From Bacteroidales bacterium UBA1173 (lineage in GTDB: Bacteria > Bacteroidota > Bacteroidia > Bacteroidales > F082), in assembly GCA_002311655.1 (NCBI GenBank), contig DBYZ01000001.1:2164-56953 (forward strand): 54,790 nt of DNA. Direction: 5' to 3'. Of this stretch, positions 6,206-16,100 are shown piece by piece. Positions within the stretch are counted from its first letter, which is position 1. Each line of letters starts with the position of its first letter. The notes below the pieces were generated by a model. The model worked only from the letters and a program-made list of their open reading frames with translations, made no database searches and was not told the origin of the DNA. Both the position numbers and the translations under genes were made by a program.

Positions 6206-7660
6206 ATGAGTATCAACGAATTACAACCAAAAGAAGTATTTGAAAACTTCTACAGCCTGACACGCATCCCGCGTCCTTCAAAAAAGGAAGCTCAGGTTAT
6301 CGCTTTCATGAAGAAATTCGGTGAAGACCTCGGTCTAGAAACCATCGTCGATGAAGCCGGCAACGTCATCATCCGCAAGCCTGCAACTCCAGGTTATGAG
6401 AACCGTAAGGGTATCATCCTTCAGGCCCACCTCGACATGGTGCCGCAGAAAAACGCCGACACCGTTCATGACTTCGAGAAAGACCCTATCGAGACTTACG
6501 TCGACAATGGCTGGGTGCGCGCAAAAGGCACCACTCTCGGCGCTGACGACGGTCTTGGCGCAGCAGCAGCAATGGGTGTCCTCGCAGCAAAGAACCTCGA
6601 ACACGGTCCTATCGAAGGACTTTTCACCATCGACGAAGAGACAGGCATGACAGGTGCCAACCAACTCAAGCCGGGCGTTCTGAAAGGCGACATCCTCCTC
6701 AACATGGACTCAGAAACTGAAGGCGAGCTCTACGTTGGCTGCGCTGGCGGTATCGACACCAACGGCTGCTGGACTCCAAAAATGGAGAAAGTGGCTGACG
6801 GAATGACAGCTTTCCAATTGATTGTCAAAGGTTTGAAAGGTGGTCACTCAGGAATGGACATCAACCTCGGAAGAGGCAACGCCAACAAGATCATGAACAC
6901 CTTATTAATCATGACATCACAAAAATTCGGCGTGCGTCTCGCGACTATCAACGGTGGCAGCTTGCGCAACGCAATCCCAAGAGAATCGTTCGCAACAGTT
7001 GTTGTCCCAGCCGACAAAGCAGAAAAGATGCAGAAATTTGTCGCTGACTACAACACTGCTGTCAAAGAACAGTTCTCTGAAACAGAGCCAGACCTAGCAA
7101 TCTCAATGGAAACAACAGAGATGCCAGCAGAAGTCATCGACAACAAGACTTTCAAGAACATGCTTGAAGCCATCGCAAAATATCCTAACGGCGTCATCGG
7201 AATGTCGAAAGACTTTGAAGGCACTGTCGAGACATCATCGAACCTCGCTCTCGTGAAACTTGAAGACGGCAAAATCATCACATGCTCACTGCAGCGCGGC
7301 TTAGTCGACGAACTCAAAGACAAACTTGCTGACGACATCCGCAAAGTTTTGACTGATCACGGTGCAAAAGCTGAGTCAAGCGGCTCATACCATGGCTGGA
7401 AACCGAACATCGACAGCCCTATCCTCGCCACAATGAAGAAAGTTTATCAGGATAAATTCGGCAAGGAGCCTAAAGTCATGGTCATCCACGCTGGTCTCGA
7501 ATGCGGTATCCTCGGCGCAAAATATCCTAACTGGGATATGATTTCGTTCGGTCCGACACTCGTTCACCCGCACTCACCAGACGAGGCTTTGCTAATCGAA
7601 TCAGTGGCTCCATTCTGGGAATTCCTGGTTGAAACATTGAAAAATGTACCTGAAAAATAA
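6206..7660 (+). CDS. pepD: Aminoacyl-histidine dipeptidase (M20C, PepD)
   Basis: 484 residues, normal for the cytosolic nonspecific dipeptidase family. It hydrolyses dipeptides using a di-zinc centre. Seen: LQAHLDMVPQ (first metal histidine and aspartate), LGADDGLGAAA (bridging aspartate), DEETGMTG (catalytic/metal glutamates), NMDSE, and HAGLECGIL with VHPHSPDE at the C-terminus (last metal histidine). A lid/dimerisation domain lies in the middle. It begins 27 bases after the hydrogenase-like gene, which may reflect read-through only; no functional link is inferred. Confidence 0.95.
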   Translation: MSINELQPKEVFENFYSLTRIPRPSKKEAQVIAFMKKFGEDLGLETIVDEAGNVIIRKPATPGYENRKGIILQAHLDMVPQKNADTVHDFEKDPIETYVDNGWVRAKGTTLGADDGLGAAAAMGVLAAKNLEHGPIEGLFTIDEETGMTGANQLKPGVLKGDILLNMDSETEGELYVGCAGGIDTNGCWTPKMEKVADGMTAFQLIVKGLKGGHSGMDINLGRGNANKIMNTLLIMTSQKFGVRLATINGGSLRNAIPRESFATVVVPADKAEKMQKFVADYNTAVKEQFSETEPDLAISMETTEMPAEVIDNKTFKNMLEAIAKYPNGVIGMSKDFEGTVETSSNLALVKLEDGKIITCSLQRGLVDELKDKLADDIRKVLTDHGAKAESSGSYHGWKPNIDSPILATMKKVYQDKFGKEPKVMVIHAGLECGILGAKYPNWDMISFGPTLVHPHSPDEALLIESVAPFWEFLVETLKNVPEK

Positions 7661-7676
7661 TTTTTCAAAAAAAATG

Positions 7677-7706
7677 TTGTACGTATAAAATTTTTATGTA
7701 ATTTTG
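7677..7706 (+). promoter_or_regulatory. Promoter of rpmH
   Basis: TTG at 7677-7679, a 19-base spacer and TAATTTTG at 7699-7706 match the Bacteroidota -33/-7 consensus, 45 bases before the rpmH ATG. Confidence 0.65.
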
Positions 7707-7751
7707 CAGTCCGAATTTTAAGGTCAGAAAAATAAAAAATTAGATAAAGCA

Positions 7752-7898
7752 ATGAAACGTACATTTCAACCATCGAACAGAAGACGCAAGAACAAACACG
7801 GTTTCAGAGAAAGAATGGCAACTGCCAACGGTCGCAAGGTTTTGAAAGCCCGTCGCGCAAAAGGCAGAAAGAAGCTCACAGTATCTGACGAGTATTGA
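7752..7898 (+). CDS. rpmH: Large-subunit ribosomal protein L34
   Basis: 48 residues: begins MKRTFQPSNRRRKNKHGFRE and ends in KKLTVSDEY. Highly basic and unmistakable L34, a small protein of the 50S subunit. Length is close to the usual 45-52. Monocistronic: own promoter at 7677-7706 and a strong terminator 38 bases after the stop. Confidence 0.97.
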   Translation: MKRTFQPSNRRRKNKHGFRERMATANGRKVLKARRAKGRKKLTVSDEY

Positions 7899-7935
7899 TT
7901 CGGCGAAGCCGTACCTGATAATTATTTAAGGTTAC

Positions 7936-7970
7936 AAAAAAGAGACAGCATAAAAGTTGTCTCTTTTTTT
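7936..7970 (+). terminator. Rho-independent terminator of rpmH
   Basis: Stem AGAGACA (7941-7947) pairs with TGTCTCT (7958-7964), extended by flanking A/T pairs, loop of 10, ending in a run of T. The A-run on the 5' side makes it usable in both directions. The next -7 box, TATCTTTG at 7973-7980, follows directly. Confidence 0.85.
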
Positions 7971-7983
7971 ATTATCTTTGCCC

Positions 7984-8016
7984 TGTCATTCATAGCGCAG
8001 CGAGGAGTCTCATACA
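7984..8016. repeat. Second, degenerate REP-like element (GTCATT...GCGCAGCGAGGAGTCT)
   Basis: TGTCATTCATAGCGCAGCG followed by AGGAGTCTCATACA. It shares GTCATT, the CGCAGCG core and the A/GGAGTCT-like end with the element at 3813-3852. It fills the leader between the TATCTTTG box (7973-7980) and the C25 protease start, so it may lie in that gene's 5' untranslated region. Confidence 0.5.
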
Positions 8017-8020
8017 AACC

Positions 8021-9838
8021 ATGCAGAAACTGGCAAAAATAGCATCACTCTTGTTACTGGTTTTAACAATCAGTAACTCTGTTTTTGCCCAGATTCCGGA
8101 CTTTTTCAATATGCCGCGAGCCGATGAAATCGGCGAGCGGCGTGATGGCTGCGACTATCTTATCATCACCCCCAACGACCCCTCGATAAAAGAATGGGCC
8201 GACACGCTCCGCAACTTCCGCGAGGTCCAAGGAATAATCACCAAAGTGATGACGATGGATGAAGTCGGCTCCAACCACCCCGACTCCTTGAAGGCGTTTC
8301 TTCTTTATACTTATGAGGAGTGGAATCCCGCTCCAGCCGCTGTGCTTCTGCTCGGCGACTATGCTGCCGACCCCACACAGGGCATCACCTCTTATGCCCT
8401 CAACGACCATCCCGAGGGACATGCCTTCGGACCGTATCTTGCCGACAACAAACTTGTAGATTTCGACAACGACGGGCTTCCGGATATGGTGATAGCTCGC
8501 ATGCCCGCCGCCTGCGGCGGCGAGGCACAACTCATAGTGCAGAAAACACTCGAATACGAGCGCCACCCCTACTCTGACGAGTATTATTACGCTCATCCGA
8601 CAACAGCCATGGGCTACCAACGCTCACGATGGTTCCAGCTTTGCACCGAAGTGATCGCCGGATACCTCGAAAACCACGGCAAACAAGTGATACACATCAA
8701 CGCCATACACGCTGGCACTCCCGACTCCGTGTGGTCGACAGGACAAAAAACACAAGACGTGCTAGATTACTTCGGCACCGACGGACTGGGTTACATTCCA
8801 GCCACCATGTCGCATCTCACCGACTGGAGCGGCGACGCAGATGATATAACACAGGCACTTGAAAACGGCTCTTATCTGCTCATCCACCGCGACCACGGCA
8901 CATTCCAGACATGGGGCGAGCCTTATTACAGCAACAGCATCGTCAACAACCTCGCTAACGACAAGTTGTCGTTCATCATGTCGGCCAACTGCCAAACCGG
9001 CGACTTTAGCTATGGATACGGCAACAGCGACTGTCTGGCAGAACGTTTCCTGCGCATACCAAATGGTGCCGTGGGCATCATAGCAGCATCACAGCTATCC
9101 TATTCCTATGTCAACGACACCTATGTGTGGGGCTTCTTCGACTACCTCTACCCCGACTTCATGCCAGATTACGGCTCACCAAGCTTCGACTATCAATATC
9201 CTGCTTTCGCCAATGCCTACGGAAAATACTTCCTACAGCACTCATCACTGCCTCATAATGCAAGTCTAAAACCTCTCACAAACAACCTATTCCATTATTT
9301 CGGCGACGCATTATTACAGCTATATTCCGAAGTACCGCAACAGTTAATTGTCAGTCATCCGAAAAGTGTCAGCCCCAGAACAATGTATGTCTCCATCACC
9401 GCAGATGAAGGGGCTCACATAGCTCTTTCAGTCAACAATAATCTGATCGCGCGCGGCAAATCTTATGGAGACGCCATAACACTCCATTTCACCAACCTTC
9501 TCAACGATGGAGACACCATAAAAGTCGTCGCCACAAAACAAAACCATTATCGCTACGAAAGCTACATTCGTGTAACCAATAGCATCAGCGTTAACGAACT
9601 CTCTGACAACGAATATAAAGTTTACCCCAACCCATCTCAAGGCATCGTTCACATCCAAGGACCCGACATCAGCAATATCAAGCTACTCAATGCCTTAGGA
9701 CAAGAAATAAACATCTGTGCAAATATTTCTTACGATGACATAATCGAACTCGACTGCAGCAGTCTGAACACAGGAGTCTATTACATAATAATATCAGGCA
9801 AAGACACCCGTGTCAAGAAATTCTTACTCACACACTAG
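8021..9838 (+). CDS. Secreted C25 (gingipain-like) cysteine protease with T9SS C-terminal sorting domain
   Basis: 605 residues. Signal peptide MQKLAKIASLLLLVLTISN then SVFA|Q. The C25 fold is indicated by DYLIITP, a LLLGDYA strand, a catalytic-type histidine in LIHRDHGTFQTWGEP (about residue 290) and a catalytic-type cysteine in IMSANCQTG (about 324). A beta-rich region follows. The last 75 residues, from YKVYPNPSQG through LNTGVYYIIIS to VKKFLLTH, form a type A type-IX-secretion sorting domain. It is thus probable cargo of the PorU/PorV system encoded nearby. Its 3' end overlaps the convergent gene at 9824 by 15 bases. Substrate unknown. Confidence 0.88.
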   Translation: MQKLAKIASLLLLVLTISNSVFAQIPDFFNMPRADEIGERRDGCDYLIITPNDPSIKEWADTLRNFREVQGIITKVMTMDEVGSNHPDSLKAFLLYTYEEWNPAPAAVLLLGDYAADPTQGITSYALNDHPEGHAFGPYLADNKLVDFDNDGLPDMVIARMPAACGGEAQLIVQKTLEYERHPYSDEYYYAHPTTAMGYQRSRWFQLCTEVIAGYLENHGKQVIHINAIHAGTPDSVWSTGQKTQDVLDYFGTDGLGYIPATMSHLTDWSGDADDITQALENGSYLLIHRDHGTFQTWGEPYYSNSIVNNLANDKLSFIMSANCQTGDFSYGYGNSDCLAERFLRIPNGAVGIIAASQLSYSYVNDTYVWGFFDYLYPDFMPDYGSPSFDYQYPAFANAYGKYFLQHSSLPHNASLKPLTNNLFHYFGDALLQLYSEVPQQLIVSHPKSVSPRTMYVSITADEGAHIALSVNNNLIARGKSYGDAITLHFTNLLNDGDTIKVVATKQNHYRYESYIRVTNSISVNELSDNEYKVYPNPSQGIVHIQGPDISNIKLLNALGQEINICANISYDDIIELDCSSLNTGVYYIIISGKDTRVKKFLLTH

Positions 9839-11404
9839 TCGCACCAAACAACCATAACAACGCGCATCAGTCCTAATTTTAGGCTGATCCTCTGTTGCAA
9901 AAAACATCGTATAAATATTATCGCTATTGCTGATAGTAGAAGACCAATACACCGAAAACAGCTTTGAACCAAATATATTAGTATTGCTACGACGTCCAGC
10001 GGCAGGTAAAAACACCGCTCCCGCCGCCTCCATCTGTCGCCACTGACTAGAATTATATTCATTGGTGGTAAAACCATTTCCATTCCCCGAGATAAAACAG
10101 TCTTCATATGGATCCGTCCAATTGTCAGGCAAAAGCACTACACCACAATAAGTATTATACACGACGGTAGCGTAACCCATTTTGCTAGCCGCATTGGGTC
10201 TTTCACTTATCAAATATTGCCATTCATTTTTTGTCAGCGTGCGCCATTGTCTGTTAGCATTCATACCGTTGGTGATGGCGTTTTGACCCCAATCAGCAAT
10301 TCCCGATTCATCATTCAAATTACGCCAAGCATCACCATACACATAATACTTATTACTAGCATATGTTGTGTTAATTGGCTCATATAGCTCTGCCCCATGA
10401 TTATATCCACTTGTACCAAATCCAAAGTGAGTAACTACTTTTGCACTACTATATTCACTACCAATAGAAATGTTAGTAGTAGTTACAACCCCATATTGGT
10501 TATCAAAAAACATCCACTCTTTACTATTGATTACATATCTCAAATTACTCTTCGAAAAACAGACCTTGTCTCCATTACTATTAATTGTGAACTCACCAGT
10601 CAAAGCACCTTCCGGTGATGTCAGCTCATCAACAGTTACACTAATGCCGCCATCAAGATAATCATCTGAATGTATTGCGGGAACCGCTCCTCTACTGCCA
10701 ACATATCGTCCAGAAAAAGCCGATCCCGACATCCCTTCCGACAATTCATCTTGTGGAAGCAGAATAACCCATTTCTCTCCATTGCCCGGAGCCATGGTAA
10801 TATTCCCATCACCAGATTTTTCATAAGAAAACGCATCATCAGCATCTTTTTTTGAAAAATCAACAACCACAGTGTTATTCATACCCTTAACACATACGCC
10901 AGCATATCTCGAAGATGTTGAGACCTCAAATTTCACTAATGCGCACTTATTATTAAGTATCGCAGTATAAGTCCCTTCTCCATCGAATGGTTCTGTTGAA
11001 TGTGCGTATGAGATGACTGGAAGACTAACAACCTGATCGGAGACTGACACAGAACAACCCGTGCTTGAGCCTTCAGTCAATGTACCAGTAGCCCTGTTCC
11101 CCAAATGATAAAAATGCAAATAATCACTAGTACTGGCACCTGTCACAGTCCCTCGAAACACACCATCGTCATAGACCAGTTTGCCAACATACACTCCATC
11201 ATTGGCGACAATTATCTCGTCGCCGTCTACAAAGGTCACCTTGCCAGTCAACGGATTGACGTCAGTTTTTGAGCCATCGCCAACATCAAGTATGATATTA
11301 GCCGCCTTATTATTGTAAGGTATAACTTCTTCAAAGCCTTTTCTGCATTGCACCAAACCCAATGTCAATGCTACTACAAATATTGTCACACTAATCTTTT
11401 TCAT
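9824..11404 (-). CDS. Surface lipoprotein, module copy 1 (fimbrillin-like N-terminus, lectin-fold-like C-terminus)
   Basis: 526 residues. Lipoprotein signal with lipobox LGLVQC (cysteine about residue 20). Residues 30-250 contain repeated beta strands of the form SKTDVNPLTGKVTFVDGDEI, which recall fimbrillin/Mfa-like domains. The C-terminal half (KVCFSKSNLRYV, FGFGTSGYN, WRTLTKNEWQYLIS, AGAVFLPAAGRR, YWSST, CLVRLVCE) recalls the Bacteroidota surface-protein domain with a formylglycine/lectin-like fold. It is paralogous over its whole length, and identical in length, to the protein at 40510-42090. Its start overlaps the end of the small upstream gene by 14 bases, so the two are translationally coupled. 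Function unknown. Confidence 0.8.
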   Translation of the reverse strand: MKKISVTIFVVALTLGLVQCRKGFEEVIPYNNKAANIILDVGDGSKTDVNPLTGKVTFVDGDEIIVANDGVYVGKLVYDDGVFRGTVTGASTSDYLHFYHLGNRATGTLTEGSSTGCSVSVSDQVVSLPVISYAHSTEPFDGEGTYTAILNNKCALVKFEVSTSSRYAGVCVKGMNNTVVVDFSKKDADDAFSYEKSGDGNITMAPGNGEKWVILLPQDELSEGMSGSAFSGRYVGSRGAVPAIHSDDYLDGGISVTVDELTSPEGALTGEFTINSNGDKVCFSKSNLRYVINSKEWMFFDNQYGVVTTTNISIGSEYSSAKVVTHFGFGTSGYNHGAELYEPINTTYASNKYYVYGDAWRNLNDESGIADWGQNAITNGMNANRQWRTLTKNEWQYLISERPNAASKMGYATVVYNTYCGVVLLPDNWTDPYEDCFISGNGNGFTTNEYNSSQWRQMEAAGAVFLPAAGRRSNTNIFGSKLFSVYWSSTISNSDNIYTMFFATEDQPKIRTDARCYGCLVRLVCE

Positions 11405-11675
11405 ATCTCTTGGTTTTAATTGCGTAAAACAATCCTGCGGCCACCATTATCAACAGCCCGCTACCGATAGGAGCGCTACTGCCAAACGAGTCGTTGGTAA
11501 CGTTACCTGTCAAAGCATACGAATTCGCGTCACGGTCATCATAACCGCCATTGTTGTTGGTAAAAAACCCATCTGATTTGCCACTTTGGGCCTCCATCGT
11601 CTGCGACATTATCAGAAATGCCGCCAAAATCAAATAAAACACCAAGGTTTTCATTTTAAATTTTGATTTTTTCAT
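11391..11675 (-). CDS. Small secreted protein with C-terminal membrane anchor, module copy 1
   Basis: 94 residues from ATG 11675 (an ATG at 11654 is possible). Signal peptide KTLVFYLILAAFLIMSQ then MEAQ; a short DGFFTNNNGGYDDRD region; then SAPIGSGLLIMVAAGLFYAI and a basic tail KTKRYEKD. The tail (Pro-small-Gly motif, hydrophobic helix, basic end) has the layout of C-terminal sorting/anchoring signals such as PID-CTERM, but no processing enzyme is seen. Homologous to the gene at 42093-42371 (DGFF, GY-x-x-RD, AP[IL]GSGL[LI]IM). It is first in a two-gene operon with the 526-residue lipoprotein. Confidence 0.82.
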   Translation of the reverse strand: MKKSKFKMKTLVFYLILAAFLIMSQTMEAQSGKSDGFFTNNNGGYDDRDANSYALTGNVTNDSFGSSAPIGSGLLIMVAAGLFYAIKTKRYEKD

Positions 11676-11782
11676 GTTTAATTTTTTAATGTTGTTAATA
11701 AATAAATCCAAGCCGCCGGCAAAATACCGTCGGTAATTCTTCACATATAAACAACAGGAATTCTATTATGTTTTTGGTTCTG

Positions 11783-11812
11783 CAAAAATAGTATATTTTT
11801 TAATACACCAAA
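11783..11812 (-). promoter_or_regulatory. Promoter of surface-protein module copy 1
   Basis: On the minus strand: TTTG (11809-11812), an 18-base spacer, then TATTTTTG (11783-11790). The surrounding GCAAAAATAGTATA nearly equals GCAAAAGTAGTATA at the other module copy (42510-42523). Confidence 0.68.
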
Positions 11813-11821
11813 CTCTTTTTC

Positions 11822-11860
11822 AAAAAAAAATCGGGATGCGGCGTCGCCGCATCCCGATTT
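11822..11860 (-). terminator. Rho-independent terminator after porV
   Basis: Long GC-rich hairpin: AAATCGGGATGCGGCG (11828-11843) against its complement (11845-11860). On the minus strand it is followed by a U-run (A-run at 11822-11830 on the plus strand). It lies 24 bases after the porV stop. Confidence 0.88.
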
Positions 11861-11883
11861 CTCAATCTTTACTCCTTATCTCA

Positions 11884-13113
11884 TCAATCAACTTTCTCCA
11901 ACTTGGTGTTCTTTTCCCATTTGTTGATGTTGAATGCGAGGTTGAAACGTAATGTTCCCTCCAACGGATTCGTTCCTGAATTGGCTTTGTTGTTGACAGG
12001 AACAAGATATGAAACGTCTATTGCCAACACGTTGTAACGCAAACCTGCTCCGAAGGTGAGATATTTACGGTTACCCTTCATCTGTGACTCATGGAAATAA
12101 CCGGCACGCACGGCAAACACCTTATTGTACCAATACTCAGCACCTATACTCCAAGTAAACTCTTTCAACTCCTCGCTGAATCCACCCGGAGCATCATAAA
12201 ATGACTGGAACATACCCTGAATCATAGAGACATTAGGATCCATACCTTTTTCAATCACATACTTGTCACCGTCCATAACAATGTGTCCTGTTGAATCGAC
12301 CTTGTAAATAGGTGGTGTAGGAACAAGCAATTTGTTGATATCCACTGACAAAGCTATCGAGTTATACTCGTCGATATTCAGTTTCAATGACGGACCCAAA
12401 CGTAAATTGGTTGGCACGAAGTCTGTTCTTGAATTGGCATTGGTGTAACTCATCTTGCTACCCATGTTGGTAATGGCAACACCCCAAGAGAAATCACCGT
12501 CGATGCTGCTGAAATAAACCGGTCTCTGATAGTAGACAGAAACATCTGCCGCCACTGACCATGCTGCTCTTGAATAGTTTGTAACACCCTGTGTAAGATG
12601 CGAATAGATAAATCTACCAGCCACTGCCGCTGACAGATAATCACCAAGTTTTCTCGAGTAGCACAGGTCTACAGCAAACTCATTTGGCGAATATGTACCC
12701 AAATCCTCATTGTCGTTGCCACGGAAATTAATCTCTCCGAGTGAGAAATACTTCAACGAACCGGCAATAGTAGACTTGTCGCTCATACGTTTTGATATTG
12801 CGAGATACGCTATGTTCATATCCGGAACAAGCTTTCTCAACCATGGGCTGTATGCAAGACCAACACTCAAATCATCCTCAATAAACGCATACTTTGCAGG
12901 ATTCCAATGCATCGAGTAAACATCTGGAGATGTCGCAACACCGATATCACCCATACCAGCCGAACGAGCGTCTGGAGCTATCATCATAAACGGAACAGCT
13001 GTCGGAATGACATTGTACTCAAGACCTTGTCCCGTAACCACACCCTGTTGTCCTTTTGCAATGACTCCTGCCATTAAAAGACCCAATAAAATTACAAATG
13101 ATTTTTTTATCAT
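11884..13113 (-). CDS. porV: PorV (LptO), type IX secretion outer-membrane beta-barrel
   Basis: 409 residues, signal peptide MIKKSFVILLGLLMAGVIA. PorV is a 14-strand barrel that carries cargo from the translocon to the PorU sortase complex. Seen: the family N-terminus VIPTAVPFMMIAPDARSAGM followed by GDIGVATSPD and MHWNPAKYAF, and repeated amphipathic strands to the C-terminal NLAFNINKW. It lies downstream of the porU pair with its own candidate promoter (13133-13140) and a strong terminator (11822-11860). The porU-porV adjacency is conserved in T9SS-bearing Bacteroidota. Confidence 0.93.
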   Translation of the reverse strand: MIKKSFVILLGLLMAGVIAKGQQGVVTGQGLEYNVIPTAVPFMMIAPDARSAGMGDIGVATSPDVYSMHWNPAKYAFIEDDLSVGLAYSPWLRKLVPDMNIAYLAISKRMSDKSTIAGSLKYFSLGEINFRGNDNEDLGTYSPNEFAVDLCYSRKLGDYLSAAVAGRFIYSHLTQGVTNYSRAAWSVAADVSVYYQRPVYFSSIDGDFSWGVAITNMGSKMSYTNANSRTDFVPTNLRLGPSLKLNIDEYNSIALSVDINKLLVPTPPIYKVDSTGHIVMDGDKYVIEKGMDPNVSMIQGMFQSFYDAPGGFSEELKEFTWSIGAEYWYNKVFAVRAGYFHESQMKGNRKYLTFGAGLRYNVLAIDVSYLVPVNNKANSGTNPLEGTLRFNLAFNINKWEKNTKLEKVD

Positions 13114-13132
13114 ATACCTAAAAATTATTCTG

Positions 13133-13140
13133 CAAAATTA
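13133..13140 (-). promoter_or_regulatory. Candidate -7 box for porV
   Basis: The minus strand reads TAATTTTG, matching TAnnTTTG, 19 bases before the porV ATG; no clear -33 element. Confidence 0.45.
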
Positions 13141-13186
13141 CACATTTATTTCTTTTAACGCACATGTTTTTTATTTATTGTATATA

Positions 13187-16100
13187 TTATCGCAAAATTA
13201 TCATTCTTTGCGTCGTATTATACTCATTGCCCTCCGAATCAGTCAGATATACCTTATATAAATATATGCCGGCTTGCAACGGACGTCCGCCATTATCACA
13301 CCCATCCCACTCCATCTTCAGATATGGCGTAGTCAAATTATTGTAATTCAATGTATTAACTTTACTTCCAGCAACATTATAAATATCAATCACCACATCA
13401 GCAGTAACAGATAATTTGTCATACTCAACGGTAAAACAAGTTCTGTCACTGAACGGATTTGGATAATTGCATACATTTTTCAGTGTTTTGTCATTAATTC
13501 TCGCTATATCAACGGTTATTGAGGCCGAATTGCTGTTATCATGTGTATCCCAGGCCTTTAACGTCAAAATATTACGTCCTTCCGGAAGATCCAGCTCCAT
13601 AGAAAGCGTTCCTCTGGTATAATCGTCAACCGTCTGCTCAAAAAACTTATTGACAATCATAGTGTTACATGAATTTTCCGATTCTATTGTCAACACCATA
13701 TTTCTTCCAAGAGTTGTGTTATAATGATATATCCCTTGCGGATCGTGAATAGTTGCCGTCAACTTCCCATCCCAATGCATCTTAATCTCAGGACCTTCAT
13801 TGTCCATCGGAATAGCTGACGTCCCTCCCACTTTTATATTATCCGCATAACCATTTGCATCAGCAACATTAAGAGTATCAACAGCATACAAACTCAACCG
13901 AGCCATGCCATCCTGATTGTTCACTGATCTTGGCACCAGATAAGTAAATGAGAATCGTCCATTTACAACCGATGCCTTACCTTCATAAACAACATCGTTG
14001 AAAAGCGTGAACTCATAATAATTTCCGCTGGTGTTAGAATTGTTCAACGTGTGATATGTGGATTCATTATCAAACATTTTTGGATAGACAACACCATTAA
14101 AATCCTCAGCCACACCGCCATCTTCAGCGATGATATGCCCAACAACTGTTACCGAATCCATTGGTGCCACAATCGCTGTGTTTCCAATGTAATTGCCCGC
14201 GATAATGTTGTCAATCACAATGTCCTTTTGCGGATATGTGAAGCGCAATGCCGGATCTCCATAAAACACATAAGAAAGATAATTGGATGTATTCGCCTCA
14301 TTGGCAGCTTTGGTCATCCTGACAATATCACCAAATCGCAACGTACGTAAATTGTCATCTGTAAAAATATTCCTGTACAGATTCTTGATAATCCTAGTAT
14401 TTATTAAGGATGTGGTAGGTCGTGTTGTCGTATACATACCTATTGCGCCACCATTTTCCATCTTAAACATTATCTCACCTGCCGAAATAAACGACGCATC
14501 GTCGAAAGCACTGAATTCACAGGTACCTGTAGAAACAAACGGCAAACGATAACGATTATTCATCTTGTCGATATCGGTGATTCTCAATAAATTAGAATTA
14601 CTCAAGCCCTTCACGCCACCATGACCATAATAATTCATCAACATGATACCTTCATCAAATTTATCAAGAATTGAAGATGTAACTTCCGGATAATAATAAG
14701 CGCCTGAAGACATTTTCTGACGAATATATGCGTCGGAATACACCTTGTCGACATTAAATACCGGTTTCAACGAATTAACTATATCACCAAGAGCGTCACA
14801 TCCCTTGGAATACTCTTTGTTATCATCGGCAAACAGCAAAACATTGTTACGCCATCCGCCCATATTTTTCACAGAATTGACATAACCTTTAATCTTTTTT
14901 ACGACAATCTCAGCCTCATCAGCATCCACAACAGGTATTCTGCCCACGCCCAGATCCATCTGACCCGAACAATCTTCTCCTTCACCATCGTCCATCAATC
15001 CGTAGTAATCGTCTGTAACATAAGCGTTTATCTCGTTCACAACAGTAATAGACTCGTATGGAGGCACAAAATTGTTATCGTAACCTTCGACATTTTTGTA
15101 ATCGTTACTCCCTCGACCCAACAAAAGCACGTATTTTAAATCAGGAGACCTTTTGTAAACCATTCTGATAAAGTTCCTGATTGCTGTTATATCCTGCGCT
15201 CCTGATGAGAACTCGTTATATATCTCGTCCACAAAAACGATCTCGCTCACCAAGCCGTCTTCTTCCTCATGAAATGCCTTCAGCTCTTCCGCCTGCTCCG
15301 CAAAAACCTTATGCGTGATAATAAGCATGTCAGCATAAAAAACGGAATGCACATTCTGGTTTCCGATCTGCTTAATCGATTGAACACTCTTCAAATCCGA
15401 TTCTTTATAAAGCACATAAGAACCAGATAATTCACCGCTAACCGCATATTGAATATTTCCGTCAACAATATCAAAATCCTGAATCTTTGGTGATAACGGC
15501 TCTGTAACGTCAACAACCGTCATATCTTGCGAGATGTTATCAATAGTCACAAGCTTGAGATCCGAGTCATCGGTTACCAACACTGGGAACTGCAGCTGTT
15601 CATCAACATAAGTCAATGAACGCCAAATATTCAAACTGACATAATCCAGACCGGCAAAAGTTGTGGAGTTAACGGCAATCAGCTGCATCGTCACGTCAAG
15701 TTCTTCATCTCTCACCCTAAAACTTGACACCAAATCCTTTTCAACTCCGAAACTGTAATCGCCCACTTTCTTGATATCCACGACACTTCCCACCTGATTA
15801 TCGTTAATCTTGAACATCACCTTGAAATTCTCCGTCTTTGATGCGCCGATAAATCTCGTCTGAAAATATCCCGGTTTTGTCAAATCCGCATTTTTAAAGA
15901 CAAAAGGTATCGTTACCGATGTATTCTCGCCATCAGCCGTCTCGCCATACCACTTTCTGCCTCTGTGATAATAATTATGGAGATCTGTCTCGTGATATTG
16001 CTTGTCAAGAAATGTCGTAACCACCTCAGAAACCGTACCACTTGACTGTTCTTTCACAGTCATTCTCTTTCCATCCTGCCGATTGTCAATTTTCAAGAAA

